Below the pieces are notes generated by a model. It was given only the letters and a program-made list of their open reading frames with translations. It was not told the DNA's origin and did not search any database. Positions 8,499-16,526 of a stretch of DNA of 51,774 bases are shown one piece after another. Position 1 is the first letter of the stretch. Each line of letters opens with the position of its first letter. The stretch lies in NCBI RefSeq assembly GCF_018139625.1, contig NZ_JAGSOH010000043.1, positions 1 to 51,774 on the forward strand. Direction: 5' to 3'. A program made the position numbers and the translations under genes. The stretch comes from Actinospica acidithermotolerans. Its GTDB lineage: Bacteria; Actinomycetota; Actinomycetes; Streptomycetales; Catenulisporaceae.

Positions 8499-9814
8499 CC
8501 CAGACGGACGAACCCGTCCAGGCGCAGCCGGGCGCCGGAGCAGCGGGGGAGCCCTTCCCCGATCGGGTCCCGAGCCTTTGGCAGAACCGGGCGTTCCTCA
8601 CCTTCTGGTTCGGCGAGAGCATCTCCCTGCTCGGCACCCAAGTGACCACCCTCGCGCTGCCGCTCACCGCGATCGACGCGTTCCACGCCGACGATCGGGA
8701 AGTCGGCGTCCTGCGCTTCTGCCAGCTCCTGCCGTACATCTGCCTCGCGCTGCCGATCGGCGTGTGGACCGATCGCATGCGCCGCAGGCCCCTGATGCTC
8801 GCGGCGAACACCGCCCGGCTCCTGCTGCTCGCCCTCGTTCCCGCGCTCTACCGGCTGCACGCGCTGGACTTCGCCCTCCTGCTCGTCATCGCCACCACCG
8901 TGGGGATCGCGTCCGTGCTGTTCGACCTGTGCTGGATGTCCTACGTGCCTGTTCTCGTGCGCAGCCCGGCGATGTACGTCGAGGCGAGCGCGAAGATGGG
9001 CGTCAGTTCCTCCGCCGCCGACGTCGCGGGCCCGGGTATCGCCGGAGCGCTCATCGCCGCGATGAGCGCTCCGCTGGCGATCCTCGCGGACGCGGCCTCC
9101 TATCTCGTATCAGTGGTCTCCCTCCTTCTGGTGCGGGCACCGGAACCCGCGCCGGAACCGAGCGGTCCGCGCAGCGTCACCGGCGAACTGCGCGACGGCC
9201 TCCGGTGGGTCTTGGGCGACCGGCTGCTGCGCGCCTTGGCGCTCGTCGGGGCCTGCTGCAACTTCTCGATGGTCACGGTATGGACCATGTTCCTGCTCTA
9301 CGCCTCGGCCACGCTTCACCTGGGCTCCGCGGAAATCGGTGGCATCTTCGCCTCAGCCTCGGTCGGAGGGCTTCTCGGTGCGACGATCTCCCGCCCGGTG
9401 ATCAGCCGGTTCCGCGCCGGCCGGGTCTACCTCGTCGCCCAGTCGGCGCTGCTGCTCGGACCCGTCCTGGTTGCCGCGGCCCCGGCCGGCGGACCACGCT
9501 CGCTGCTGCTCGGACTGTGCGTGGCTTCGTTCTTCCTCACCTACCTCGGCCTCGGCGTCGCGGGAGTCATCATCGTCAGTCTGCGTCAGGCCATGACTCC
9601 GCAGGCGATGATGGGCCGGATGACCGCGGCGTTCCGGACGCTGCTGTTCGGCGGCGGCGCGCTCGGCGGCCTGTTCGCCGGCCTGCTCTCCGGGGCCGTC
9701 GGCGCCCGCACCGCGCTCGTCGTCGCCGCGGGCCTTTCGGCGTTCGCGGTGCTCGGACTCGTTCTCTCCCCGGTGAACCGAATCACCGCCATCCCGGGCA
9801 CGGCGCCCAGATGA
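8495..9814 (+). CDS. MFS transporter
   Basis: 439-aa major facilitator of the MFS_3/macrolide-efflux-like type with about 12 hydrophobic segments. An Asp/Glu-Arg signature lies in the first half (GVWTDRMRRRPLML), corresponding to the loop 2-3 motif of the family. It begins in an ATGA overlap with the preceding PLP enzyme, implying coupled translation. It is probably an exporter for the product or substrate of that enzyme; direction and cargo are inferred from family and context. Confidence 0.87.
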   Translation: MTQTDEPVQAQPGAGAAGEPFPDRVPSLWQNRAFLTFWFGESISLLGTQVTTLALPLTAIDAFHADDREVGVLRFCQLLPYICLALPIGVWTDRMRRRPLMLAANTARLLLLALVPALYRLHALDFALLLVIATTVGIASVLFDLCWMSYVPVLVRSPAMYVEASAKMGVSSSAADVAGPGIAGALIAAMSAPLAILADAASYLVSVVSLLLVRAPEPAPEPSGPRSVTGELRDGLRWVLGDRLLRALALVGACCNFSMVTVWTMFLLYASATLHLGSAEIGGIFASASVGGLLGATISRPVISRFRAGRVYLVAQSALLLGPVLVAAAPAGGPRSLLLGLCVASFFLTYLGLGVAGVIIVSLRQAMTPQAMMGRMTAAFRTLLFGGGALGGLFAGLLSGAVGARTALVVAAGLSAFAVLGLVLSPVNRITAIPGTAPR

Positions 9815-9893
9815 TCACCTGGTCCGCAGCGCCCCAGACACCTGCAAGCAACTCGACCATCCGCGATGAACCGAACATGTGGAGGACACAGGC

Positions 9894-10772
9894 ATGCCAG
9901 TAGACGATTACCGCGTCGGAACGGTGCGGTCGGCGGACGGCACCGACATCGGCTACCGCCGACGTGGCGAGGGGCCCGCAGTCGTGCTGCTGCACGGTTC
10001 CATGGAATCCGGGCTCAATCACGTGGCCCTCGGTGACGCCCTCGCGAACGAGTACACGGTGGTCCTGCCGGACCGGCGCGGACGCGGCCTGAGCGGGGCG
10101 CACCGTCCCGGGCACGACATCGGCACCGAGGTAGCCGACCTGTCCGCGGTGATCACGCACTGCGGCGCCGAACGCGTCTTCGGCGTCAGCGCGGGCGGAC
10201 TGGTCGCGCTCGAGACGGCTCGCCGGCACCCGGAGATCAAGAGGCTGGCGCTCTACGAGCCCGCGCTGCTGTCCGCGGCCGTTCCTTTCGACTTCGACTG
10301 GATCGGACGCTTCGACGACGAGATCGCGGCAGGCAACGTACCGGCCGCGATGGTCACCTCGATGATCGGCCTGAAACTCGGGCCCGGGGTGCTGCGTTTG
10401 TTCCCGCGCTCTCTTCTCGCCGGCCTGACGAACATGATGCTCAAAGCCGAGGACAAGAAGGCCGGGCCGTCGCAGGTCACCCTGCGCAAGCTCGCCCCGA
10501 CGATCCGGTACGAGGGCGTCATCATCGAGCAGCGGCGTGGAGCAGAGCAAGAATACGCGGCCGTGGCGGCCGATGTGCTGATGATGAGCGGTGGCAAAGG
10601 CCTGCCGTGGCTCAGACCGGGCATGGACGCGCTGGCACAACGGCTGCCGCGGGTACGCCGCGTCGAGTACCCGGACCTTGACCACGGCGGCTCAAGCGAC
10701 GTGACGAAAGCCAACCCGAAAGGTCGACCGGACCTCATCGCGAAGGACATCCTGGAGTTCTTCCGGGGCTAG
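9894..10772 (+). CDS. Alpha/beta-fold hydrolase
   Basis: 292-aa alpha/beta hydrolase. ATG 9894 is chosen over the in-frame GTG at 9879 because GGAGG lies 9 nt upstream. Motifs are the oxyanion HGSMES (34-39), the nucleophile GVSAGG (Ser99) and a candidate C-terminal His in DLDHGGSSD. It is the last gene of the MocR-linked group, about 80 bp after the MFS gene, and is followed by a strong hairpin. The substrate is unknown; esters, lactones or amides are possible. Confidence 0.83.
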   Translation: MPVDDYRVGTVRSADGTDIGYRRRGEGPAVVLLHGSMESGLNHVALGDALANEYTVVLPDRRGRGLSGAHRPGHDIGTEVADLSAVITHCGAERVFGVSAGGLVALETARRHPEIKRLALYEPALLSAAVPFDFDWIGRFDDEIAAGNVPAAMVTSMIGLKLGPGVLRLFPRSLLAGLTNMMLKAEDKKAGPSQVTLRKLAPTIRYEGVIIEQRRGAEQEYAAVAADVLMMSGGKGLPWLRPGMDALAQRLPRVRRVEYPDLDHGGSSDVTKANPKGRPDLIAKDILEFFRG

Positions 10773-10861
10773 TCCCCGGCCGACCTCTTGACGGCCCGAC
10801 CTGCGTATCGAATGGCTGCAGGTCACCCCGGGGGATATGCACCCGAGGAACTCCGCGTCGT

Positions 10862-10893
10862 CCGGAAAGGCGATCACATGATCGCCTTTCCGG
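10862..10893. terminator. Perfect 32-bp palindromic hairpin between convergent genes
   Basis: Fifteen-base arms 10862-10876 and 10879-10893 form an uninterrupted inverted repeat (CCGGAAAGGCGATCA and its complement). It lies between the hydrolase (+) and the glutamine amidotransferase (-) and probably terminates transcription in both directions. Nothing else is seen in 10773-11055. Confidence 0.75.
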
Positions 10894-11055
10894 GCTGGCT
10901 GAGCCGGCGGACCTGCTCAGTCCATGTCATCGAACGTGGGCGGCTCTCTCCTTGCGCAGCCGGCCGGAAGACGCGAAGGACCGTGCGGACATGCGGCCGC
11001 CCTCAGGTCTGCGTCTGTCGATTCGCCGGGGTGATGGGTCGACGCGCCGAGGGGA

Positions 11056-11889
11056 TCACCGGGGAGGCTGGGGGACGAAGGCGTACAGGGCGTCCTGCCC
11101 CTTTCGAACCACCCCGTACGACGCCTCGGGCACTTCCTGCCAGGCGCCGGGCAGGTTCCCGACCGGTTCGGATACCACCAGGCGGGTGTCGTCGGACACT
11201 TCGTGCAGAATGTTCGCCTCAGGGTACTGCTCGCGCAGTGTCGGTACGTCCCTGGTGAAGAACAGGGTCCGCGACGTGCCCTCGCTGGAGTAGCGGAACG
11301 CCCACATCGACTCGCCGTCGCTGGTCACGATCGTCCCCTGGTAGGGGTACTCGACGCCGGCCTGCCGCCCCTGGGCCTCGACGAACCCGATCGCCTTGGC
11401 CACGGCCTCCGCCGGGTCGTCCTCGAGGCCGAAGGTGAGCGCCAGGTAGAACATGAGCTCGCTGTCGGTGGTCCCGGCGATGTGCGGGTAGTACTCGGGT
11501 TCGACGGCGAAGGCCAGGTCGCGCTTGATTTTCGCGTATCCGTCGATGAATCCGTTGTGCATCCACAGCCAGCGACCGTGCCGGAAGGGGTGGCAGTTGG
11601 TCTGCTGGACCGCTGACCCGATGGCGGCCCGGATATGGGCGAAGAACAGGGGCGAGGTGGTGTGCTGGGCCACCTCGCGAAGGTTCGCGTCATTCCAGGC
11701 CGGCTCGGTGCTGTGGAAGACTCCGGGCGTGTCCTGGCCGTCATACCATCCGATGCCGAAGCCGTCGCCGTTGGTGGTCTCGGCGCCGAGCCGAGAGTGC
11801 AGGCTCTGGTCGATGAACGAGTGGATCGGCGTGTACAGCACGTTGGAGAGCAGGACAGGGGAGCCGGAATAGGCAAGCCATCGGCACAT
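11056..11889 (-). CDS. Class II glutamine amidotransferase (YafJ/EgtC-like)
   Basis: 277-aa N-terminal-nucleophile amidotransferase. ATG 11889 is preceded by GAGGAG and puts the catalytic Cys at residue 2 (MCRWLAYSG), which becomes the N-terminus after Met removal; a longer reading would bury it. Other family features are the NGDGFGIGWY segment, the HIRAAIGSAVQQTNCHPF region and MHNGFIDGY, which hold the glutamine-binding Arg/Asn/Asp set. EgtC of ergothioneine synthesis is a relative, but no egt genes are nearby, so a YafJ-type stand-alone role is equally likely. Confidence 0.85.
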   Translation of the reverse strand: MCRWLAYSGSPVLLSNVLYTPIHSFIDQSLHSRLGAETTNGDGFGIGWYDGQDTPGVFHSTEPAWNDANLREVAQHTTSPLFFAHIRAAIGSAVQQTNCHPFRHGRWLWMHNGFIDGYAKIKRDLAFAVEPEYYPHIAGTTDSELMFYLALTFGLEDDPAEAVAKAIGFVEAQGRQAGVEYPYQGTIVTSDGESMWAFRYSSEGTSRTLFFTRDVPTLREQYPEANILHEVSDDTRLVVSEPVGNLPGAWQEVPEASYGVVRKGQDALYAFVPQPPR

Positions 11890-12016
11890 GAGCACTCCTC
11901 GGTAATGCGCTCGGACTTTGCACCACTTTGCCCGATTATTCATGGGATGGCGGCAGTCCGCAGGCCGAACAGTCCCGGTGAGGTACGGCAGCCGAACTGC
12001 AACGCGGCAGGCGCGG

Positions 12017-12036
12017 GCTCCGGTTCGCTCCGGAGC
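12017..12036 (-). terminator. Short GC hairpin after the unknown secreted-protein gene
   Basis: GCTCCG (12017-12022) pairs with CGGAGC (12031-12036) about 170 bp past the stop codon at 12205. It is a weak candidate terminator; I see no gene in 11890-12204. Confidence 0.3.
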
Positions 12037-12204
12037 ACCCCCTTCGCGACACGCCGGGGCTTCGGGCTAGCGCCTCCGGTTGTCTGCGGACGCGACGGAC
12101 CCCGAGGGGTGTGGCCGATGGGCCATCCAGGCGAGGCGTCCGAGTCCCCAAGGCGCTCGTCAGCGATCCACGTGAGCCGCACGGGGCGGCGGTGCCGGCT
12201 GTGG

Positions 12205-13413
12205 TTACCGCGTTCCGGCGGTCAGGGAGAAGGGGACGTTGATCGTGACCGAGGCCGGGAACCATCGTGCGCCGCCGACCGACTGCGGAGCCCCGCAGTT
12301 CGTTTGCAGGTACCGCATGTCGTCGCCGACGTTTCCGACGAAGTGGTCGTTCGTCGAGAAGCCGTAGCTGTCCTGGACGGTGTAGGTGAGCGTGCCGGTG
12401 TAGTGGCCGTCGACGAGGCGGCCGGTCCCGCTGACCTGCAGGCCCTGAGTGCCTCCGAACGAGTACTTCAGATCGTTGGGCATGTACAGCGCGATCCTCC
12501 GGAGCGCCGGTTGGCTGAGCACCACCGTGTTCTCGCCCAGCTCGAGGGCGTCTACGAGAGCGTGCTGCGCGGAGGAGTTCAACGCCACGAACTGAGAGTT
12601 GGAAAGCAGCTGACGTGACAGGCTCGACCCCGCCGGGAAGTTCACCGGAGTCCCGGAGCCCTCGATGAAGTGCTCCAGCAACGTGGCCGCGTCACGCGCG
12701 TCGACCTCCTCGAAGTATGCCTCGACCGCTGTCGCGGCCGCCTCGTACTGATGGAACCTACTGCTCGAGCAGACGGAGTCCGGGTAGGTCGCGTGCGTAT
12801 CCTGACTCGAACTCGCCAGTACCGGGAGTAAGCCCGATACGGTGAAGTCCAGCGCCCCCTGAACCGCTGTCATGTGCCGCGAGGTCAGGGCCCCCTTGAG
12901 CGAGAAGTACGCCGACCTGCCAGGCGCGAGCCCGTCGGCGAAGTCGATCTGCGCCGAGTCCGGCAGCGAGGGGTCGGTGACGAACGAGGTCCCCGGTCCT
13001 TCATAACCGGTGGGCCCGTAAGGGCAGTCGGCGGAACCCGTCCAGGAGGCGTGGCCGCGGCCGCAGATCCCGCCCCCGTCGAATCCGGAAAGGCCCGATC
13101 CCGGCTCGGTCACGGTGACGGCGTGAACCGCCTGGCGCGAGTCGTTGACGATCCCCACCACGGTGTCATCCTGGCCGCCGCCCCGCCCGGCGGACCCGTC
13201 CCCCTCGACGCTGACCGCCCCGCCGGCGTTGACGACAAGCAGGATTCCGCAGCCGGGCGACGGGTCGGCGGCCACGCAGTGCCTGACGGCCACAGCCGGA
13301 GTATGTACGACCCCTACTCCCGCAGCAGATCCGAGCCCGAAGACCAACCCGACCGTGATAATGCCCGCAGCCGCATAGCGCGCACGCCACGTGAGTGCCC
13401 GTTTTCCCTCCAC
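12205..13413 (-). CDS. Secreted or membrane-anchored protein of unknown function
   Basis: 402-aa protein. It has a short basic N-terminus, one hydrophobic segment (about residues 14-36; signal peptide or anchor) and then a Cys-containing extracellular region. The segment DDTVVGIVNDSRQAVHAVTV...GFDGGGICG resembles a beta-rich module seen in actinomycete secreted proteins, with paired cysteines (ICGRG...ADCPYG). The middle part is helical and charged (TAVEAYFEEVDARDAATLLEHF). The C-terminal part is Tyr/Gly-rich with a further Cys (QTNCGAPQ). Start GTG 13413 lacks a clear Shine-Dalgarno. I do not recognise a function. Confidence 0.7.
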   Translation of the reverse strand: MEGKRALTWRARYAAAGIITVGLVFGLGSAAGVGVVHTPAVAVRHCVAADPSPGCGILLVVNAGGAVSVEGDGSAGRGGGQDDTVVGIVNDSRQAVHAVTVTEPGSGLSGFDGGGICGRGHASWTGSADCPYGPTGYEGPGTSFVTDPSLPDSAQIDFADGLAPGRSAYFSLKGALTSRHMTAVQGALDFTVSGLLPVLASSSQDTHATYPDSVCSSSRFHQYEAAATAVEAYFEEVDARDAATLLEHFIEGSGTPVNFPAGSSLSRQLLSNSQFVALNSSAQHALVDALELGENTVVLSQPALRRIALYMPNDLKYSFGGTQGLQVSGTGRLVDGHYTGTLTYTVQDSYGFSTNDHFVGNVGDDMRYLQTNCGAPQSVGGARWFPASVTINVPFSLTAGTR

Positions 13414-13772
13414 AAGCCGATCCTAGGGCGCCAGCCGCCTCAACATCGCACCTGCCCAGTACGCCAGTTGATTGAGCAACGGGCAGCAGGCGGGGAGCAT
13501 CAGGGCCCTCCCGGATACCCGGCGTGCATCAGCAGCAGGTGCGGGAGGCGGTTCGGCGTGCCCGCGCGCGGGGGGAGCGGCTCATGCCGAACTCCACCAG
13601 TGGTGACCGAGGCCTCGCTGGTGCAAGAGGGTGACGCTGCCGGCGGATTCGGTCGTCCAGGCGCGAGGATGCTTTACATGCCCTCCGCCCGTTGCTGGAA
13701 TGGGGTGCTCGGGTCCGCCCGTGTCCCGGTCATCGCTGTGCGGGACGCGGAAGTCTGCGTGGGAGGTCCGCG
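13414..13772. other. Intergenic region with no supported gene
   Basis: About 360 bp between divergent genes. One plus-strand frame around 13527-13634 (Arg-rich, ending in TGA) has coding-like composition and could be the 3' remnant of a lost gene, but nothing recognisable supports it. A GGGAGG ribosome-binding site for the next gene lies at 13761-13766. Confidence 0.3.
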
Positions 13773-14543
13773 ATGCCCAATCGTGCGAGCCCGGCGTACC
13801 AGGCGCGTTACGCGCTGAGGCACCCGGGGCGCATCGGGAATCACCTGCGCCGGTGGGCGCGCGATGCGCAACTGAGGCTGGCCCATCGCGGTCATGTCGC
13901 CTACTACCGGGCCGTGATGCGCGCGGACGCGGCGCGCGGAGCCGAGGCGGCCGTGGGCAGCAAGACCCACGAGTCCTGGCTGCGGCTCGGGCAACTCCAG
14001 TTCGACTATCTCCTCGATCACGGATTGAAGCCCGCGGACCGCGTGCTCGATATCGGGTGCGGCAACCTGCGCGCCGGGTGGCGGTTCATCGAGTACCTGG
14101 ACACCGGCAACTACTACGGGATCGACATCTCCCCGGAGATCCTTCTGGCCGCGCAGGAGACGCTCACGGACCGGAGTCTTCAGGCGAAGCTGCCGCACCT
14201 GACGCTCGTGAGCGATCTGACCTTCGCATTCCTGCCGGATGAGCACTTCACGGTGGTCCACGCGCACAGCGTCTTCTCCCACTCTCCGCTGGAGGTGATC
14301 GACGAATGCCTGATGCACGTGGGCAGGATTCTGGCGCCGGACGGGTTTTTCGACTTCACGTTCGACCGCACCGAGGAAGTCGAGCACCAGGTGCTGCGTG
14401 AGGACTTCTACTACCGCACCGACACCCTGGTCTCGCTGGCCGCGCGGCGCGGGTTGTCCGCGACGTTCATGGACGACTGGGAGGCGCTCCCGCACGGACA
14501 GTCCAAGATCCGCGTTACCCGCCGCGGCGGGCGGTCAGCGTAA
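13773..14543 (+). CDS. SAM-dependent methyltransferase (class I)
   Basis: 256-aa class I methyltransferase. ATG 13773 sits 6 nt after GGGAGG. The SAM-binding motif I is VLDIGCGNLRAGWRF, motif II is YGIDISPEILLAA and the post-I region is HAHSVFSHSPLEVID. It has an N-terminal basic helical extension of about 60 residues (RYALRHPGRIGNHLRRWARD). Homologues of this layout often occur in glycan loci, but no such genes are adjacent. The substrate is unknown. Confidence 0.82.
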   Translation: MPNRASPAYQARYALRHPGRIGNHLRRWARDAQLRLAHRGHVAYYRAVMRADAARGAEAAVGSKTHESWLRLGQLQFDYLLDHGLKPADRVLDIGCGNLRAGWRFIEYLDTGNYYGIDISPEILLAAQETLTDRSLQAKLPHLTLVSDLTFAFLPDEHFTVVHAHSVFSHSPLEVIDECLMHVGRILAPDGFFDFTFDRTEEVEHQVLREDFYYRTDTLVSLAARRGLSATFMDDWEALPHGQSKIRVTRRGGRSA

Positions 14544-14632
14544 GGCGGCGGCCCGGTCGGGCCCGACACCGACCGTGCGCACGTGCGGCTGCGCGGGCTT
14601 GCGAAGAAGGCGCTCGCGGACGCGGTGTCGGA

Positions 14633-15670
14633 TCACGTCGCGGCGCCCTGACCCCGTGCGCCCGGACTCCATGAGCCCGGACCCTGCGGCAACCGCGGTC
14701 GTTCGGGTTCGGGCGACCGCCGGGTCGTCGTCTCGAAGCGGGCCCGGAACTCGGTCGGGGTGGTGTTCAGGTGGCGGGCGAAGGCCCGGCGAAGCGTTTC
14801 GTCGCTGCCCAGGCCGCTGATGTGGGCGGCCGCCGTCACGCTGTGCCCGTCGAGCAGGAGCTGCTGTGCTCGGTCCAGACGGACGCGTTCCAGCCAGCGG
14901 GCCGGCGTGGTGCCGAGCTCTGAGCGGAAGAGCCGGGTCAGATGGCGAGGGCTGACGGCCGCGCGCGCGGCCATCGCCGTCAGGGTGTGGTCCGCTGCCG
15001 GATCGGCGAGTACGGCCTCGACCAGGGGCCGAAGCAGACCGCTGCGCACAGGCGGAGTGCTGATCGCGGTGGAGAACTGCGACTGCCCGCCGGGCCGCTG
15101 CATGAACACGACCAGCTCCCGGGCCACGGACCGGGCCGCGTCCGGGCCGTGGTCCTCCTCGACCAGCGCCAGGCTGAGGTCGATCCCCGCGCTGATGCCG
15201 GCGGAGGTGACGTAGCGCCCGTCGCGGACGTGGATGGCGTCGGGCTCGACCCTCACCCTGGGATAGCGCCGCGCCAGGGACGCGGCATGCCGCCAGTGGG
15301 TGGCAGCCCGCCTGCCGTCGAGCAGACCGAGCTCGGCGAGCACGAACGCGCCGGTGCACACCGAGGCGACGCGCCCGGCCGTCGCGGCGACGGTCCGGAC
15401 GGCGTCGAGCAGCTCCGGCTCCGGCGGCCGCTCGGCGAGCCGGTCACCGCCGACGACCACGACCGTGTCCAGCCGCCCGGCGTCCGCCGCCGGCACGGCA
15501 CCGGTGAGCGCCAGCCCGGAGGATGTGGTCACCCGGCCGCCGCCCGGTGAGACCATCACCAGCTCGTACGGCGCGGCGAGCCGCCCGGCCAGGTGCAGCA
15601 CCTCCGTGGGACCGCTGATGTCGAGCATGGTCGCGCCGTCGAACACCACGATCCCGACCCGGTGCGTCAC
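14633..15670 (-). CDS. GlxA-type AraC regulator with DJ-1/PfpI domain
   Basis: 345-aa transcriptional regulator. The N-terminal DJ-1/PfpI amidotransferase-like sensor domain (residues 1-180) has the nucleophile-elbow-like Cys105 in VCTGAFVLAELGLLDG. It is followed by a double-HTH AraC domain (about 215-315; AARAAVSPRHLTRLFRSELG...HISGLGSDETLRRAFARH). It begins with GTG and is divergent from the HD-hydrolase/catalase pair, which it may control. Family members respond to small nitrogen or aldehyde metabolites; the ligand here is unknown. Confidence 0.88.
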   Translation of the reverse strand: MTHRVGIVVFDGATMLDISGPTEVLHLAGRLAAPYELVMVSPGGGRVTTSSGLALTGAVPAADAGRLDTVVVVGGDRLAERPPEPELLDAVRTVAATAGRVASVCTGAFVLAELGLLDGRRAATHWRHAASLARRYPRVRVEPDAIHVRDGRYVTSAGISAGIDLSLALVEEDHGPDAARSVARELVVFMQRPGGQSQFSTAISTPPVRSGLLRPLVEAVLADPAADHTLTAMAARAAVSPRHLTRLFRSELGTTPARWLERVRLDRAQQLLLDGHSVTAAAHISGLGSDETLRRAFARHLNTTPTEFRARFETTTRRSPEPERPRLPQGPGSWSPGARGQGAAT

Positions 15671-15813
15671 GGCCGCGCCGTCCCGTGATGTGTCCGGATC
15701 TGTGGGTCGCCTGACTGAAAGGACATGGCCCCAGCCTACTGCGTCGGGAGAACGTGGAGAGGCACCACAGACCCATCGACAGCGCCGATCAACGGCGAAA
15801 CGACGGAGGAGCC

Positions 15814-16452
15814 ATGACCACCATCATCGCGGGCGTGCCCGTCCCGGACAGCGACCTGGCCCGGGAGGCGGGCGAACTGGTACGGGACGCGGCGTCGCCG
15901 CTGCTGTTCCACCACTCCCGGCGCGTGTTCCTGTGGGGCGCCCTGCGCGGACGCGCCCTCGGGCTCGACTTCGACCCCGAACTGCTCTACGTGGGCGCGA
16001 TGTTCCACGACCTCGGGCTCACCCCCCGCTTCCGGCGCACCGACCAGCGCTTCGAGATCGACGGCGCCGACGAGGCCCGCCGGTTCCTCCACGCTCACGG
16101 CATCACCGGCGAACCGGCCGAGCGGGTCTGGACCGGCATCGCCCTGCACACCACGCCGGAGATCCCGCTGCGCATGGCGCCCGAAGTCGCCCTGATCACC
16201 CGGGGAGTCGAGCTGGACGTCCTCGGCATCGGCTACCACGCCGTCTCGGAACACGAGCGCGACGCCGTCGTGGCGGCCCACCCTCGGCGCGAGTTCAAGA
16301 ACCGAATCCTGGCTGCGTTCACCGAAGGCATCCGGGAGCGCCCCGAGACCACCTTCGGCAATGTCAAGGCCGACGTGCTCGAGCACTTCGTTCCCGGATT
16401 CGTGCGCGGGGACTTCGTCGAAGCCGTCAACAACTCCGATTGGCCGCAATGA
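15814..16452 (+). CDS. HD-domain phosphohydrolase-like protein (cyanamide-hydratase type)
   Basis: 212-aa HD-superfamily metal-dependent protein. ATG 15814 follows GGAGGAG. The HD signature is in AMFHDLGLTPRFRRT, with upstream metal-ligand His in LLFHHSRRVFLWG and a downstream His in WTGIALHTT. This layout is shared with fungal cyanamide hydratase and its many uncharacterised bacterial relatives. Its TGA overlaps an ATG (16449) in frame with the catalase, so the two are probably translated together. That suggests a joint detoxification or stress function; the substrate is unknown. Confidence 0.82.
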   Translation: MTTIIAGVPVPDSDLAREAGELVRDAASPLLFHHSRRVFLWGALRGRALGLDFDPELLYVGAMFHDLGLTPRFRRTDQRFEIDGADEARRFLHAHGITGEPAERVWTGIALHTTPEIPLRMAPEVALITRGVELDVLGIGYHAVSEHERDAVVAAHPRREFKNRILAAFTEGIRERPETTFGNVKADVLEHFVPGFVRGDFVEAVNNSDWPQ

Positions 16453-16526
16453 CCTTCCCGCCCGCCCCCGGCACCACACCGACCGCCGAGACCACGCCAG
16501 CCCCAGAGACCGAGGAAGAAGGCACC

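Noticed and set aside
11056-11889. Ergothioneine gene egtC
   Set aside because: The fold fits, but none of egtA, B, D or E is adjacent; a general YafJ-like assignment is safer.
15300-16448. Upstream extension of the catalase frame over the GlxA and HD genes
   Set aside because: The in-frame sequence is Arg/Pro-rich out-of-frame reading of other genes; catalase starts at 16527 or at most 16449.
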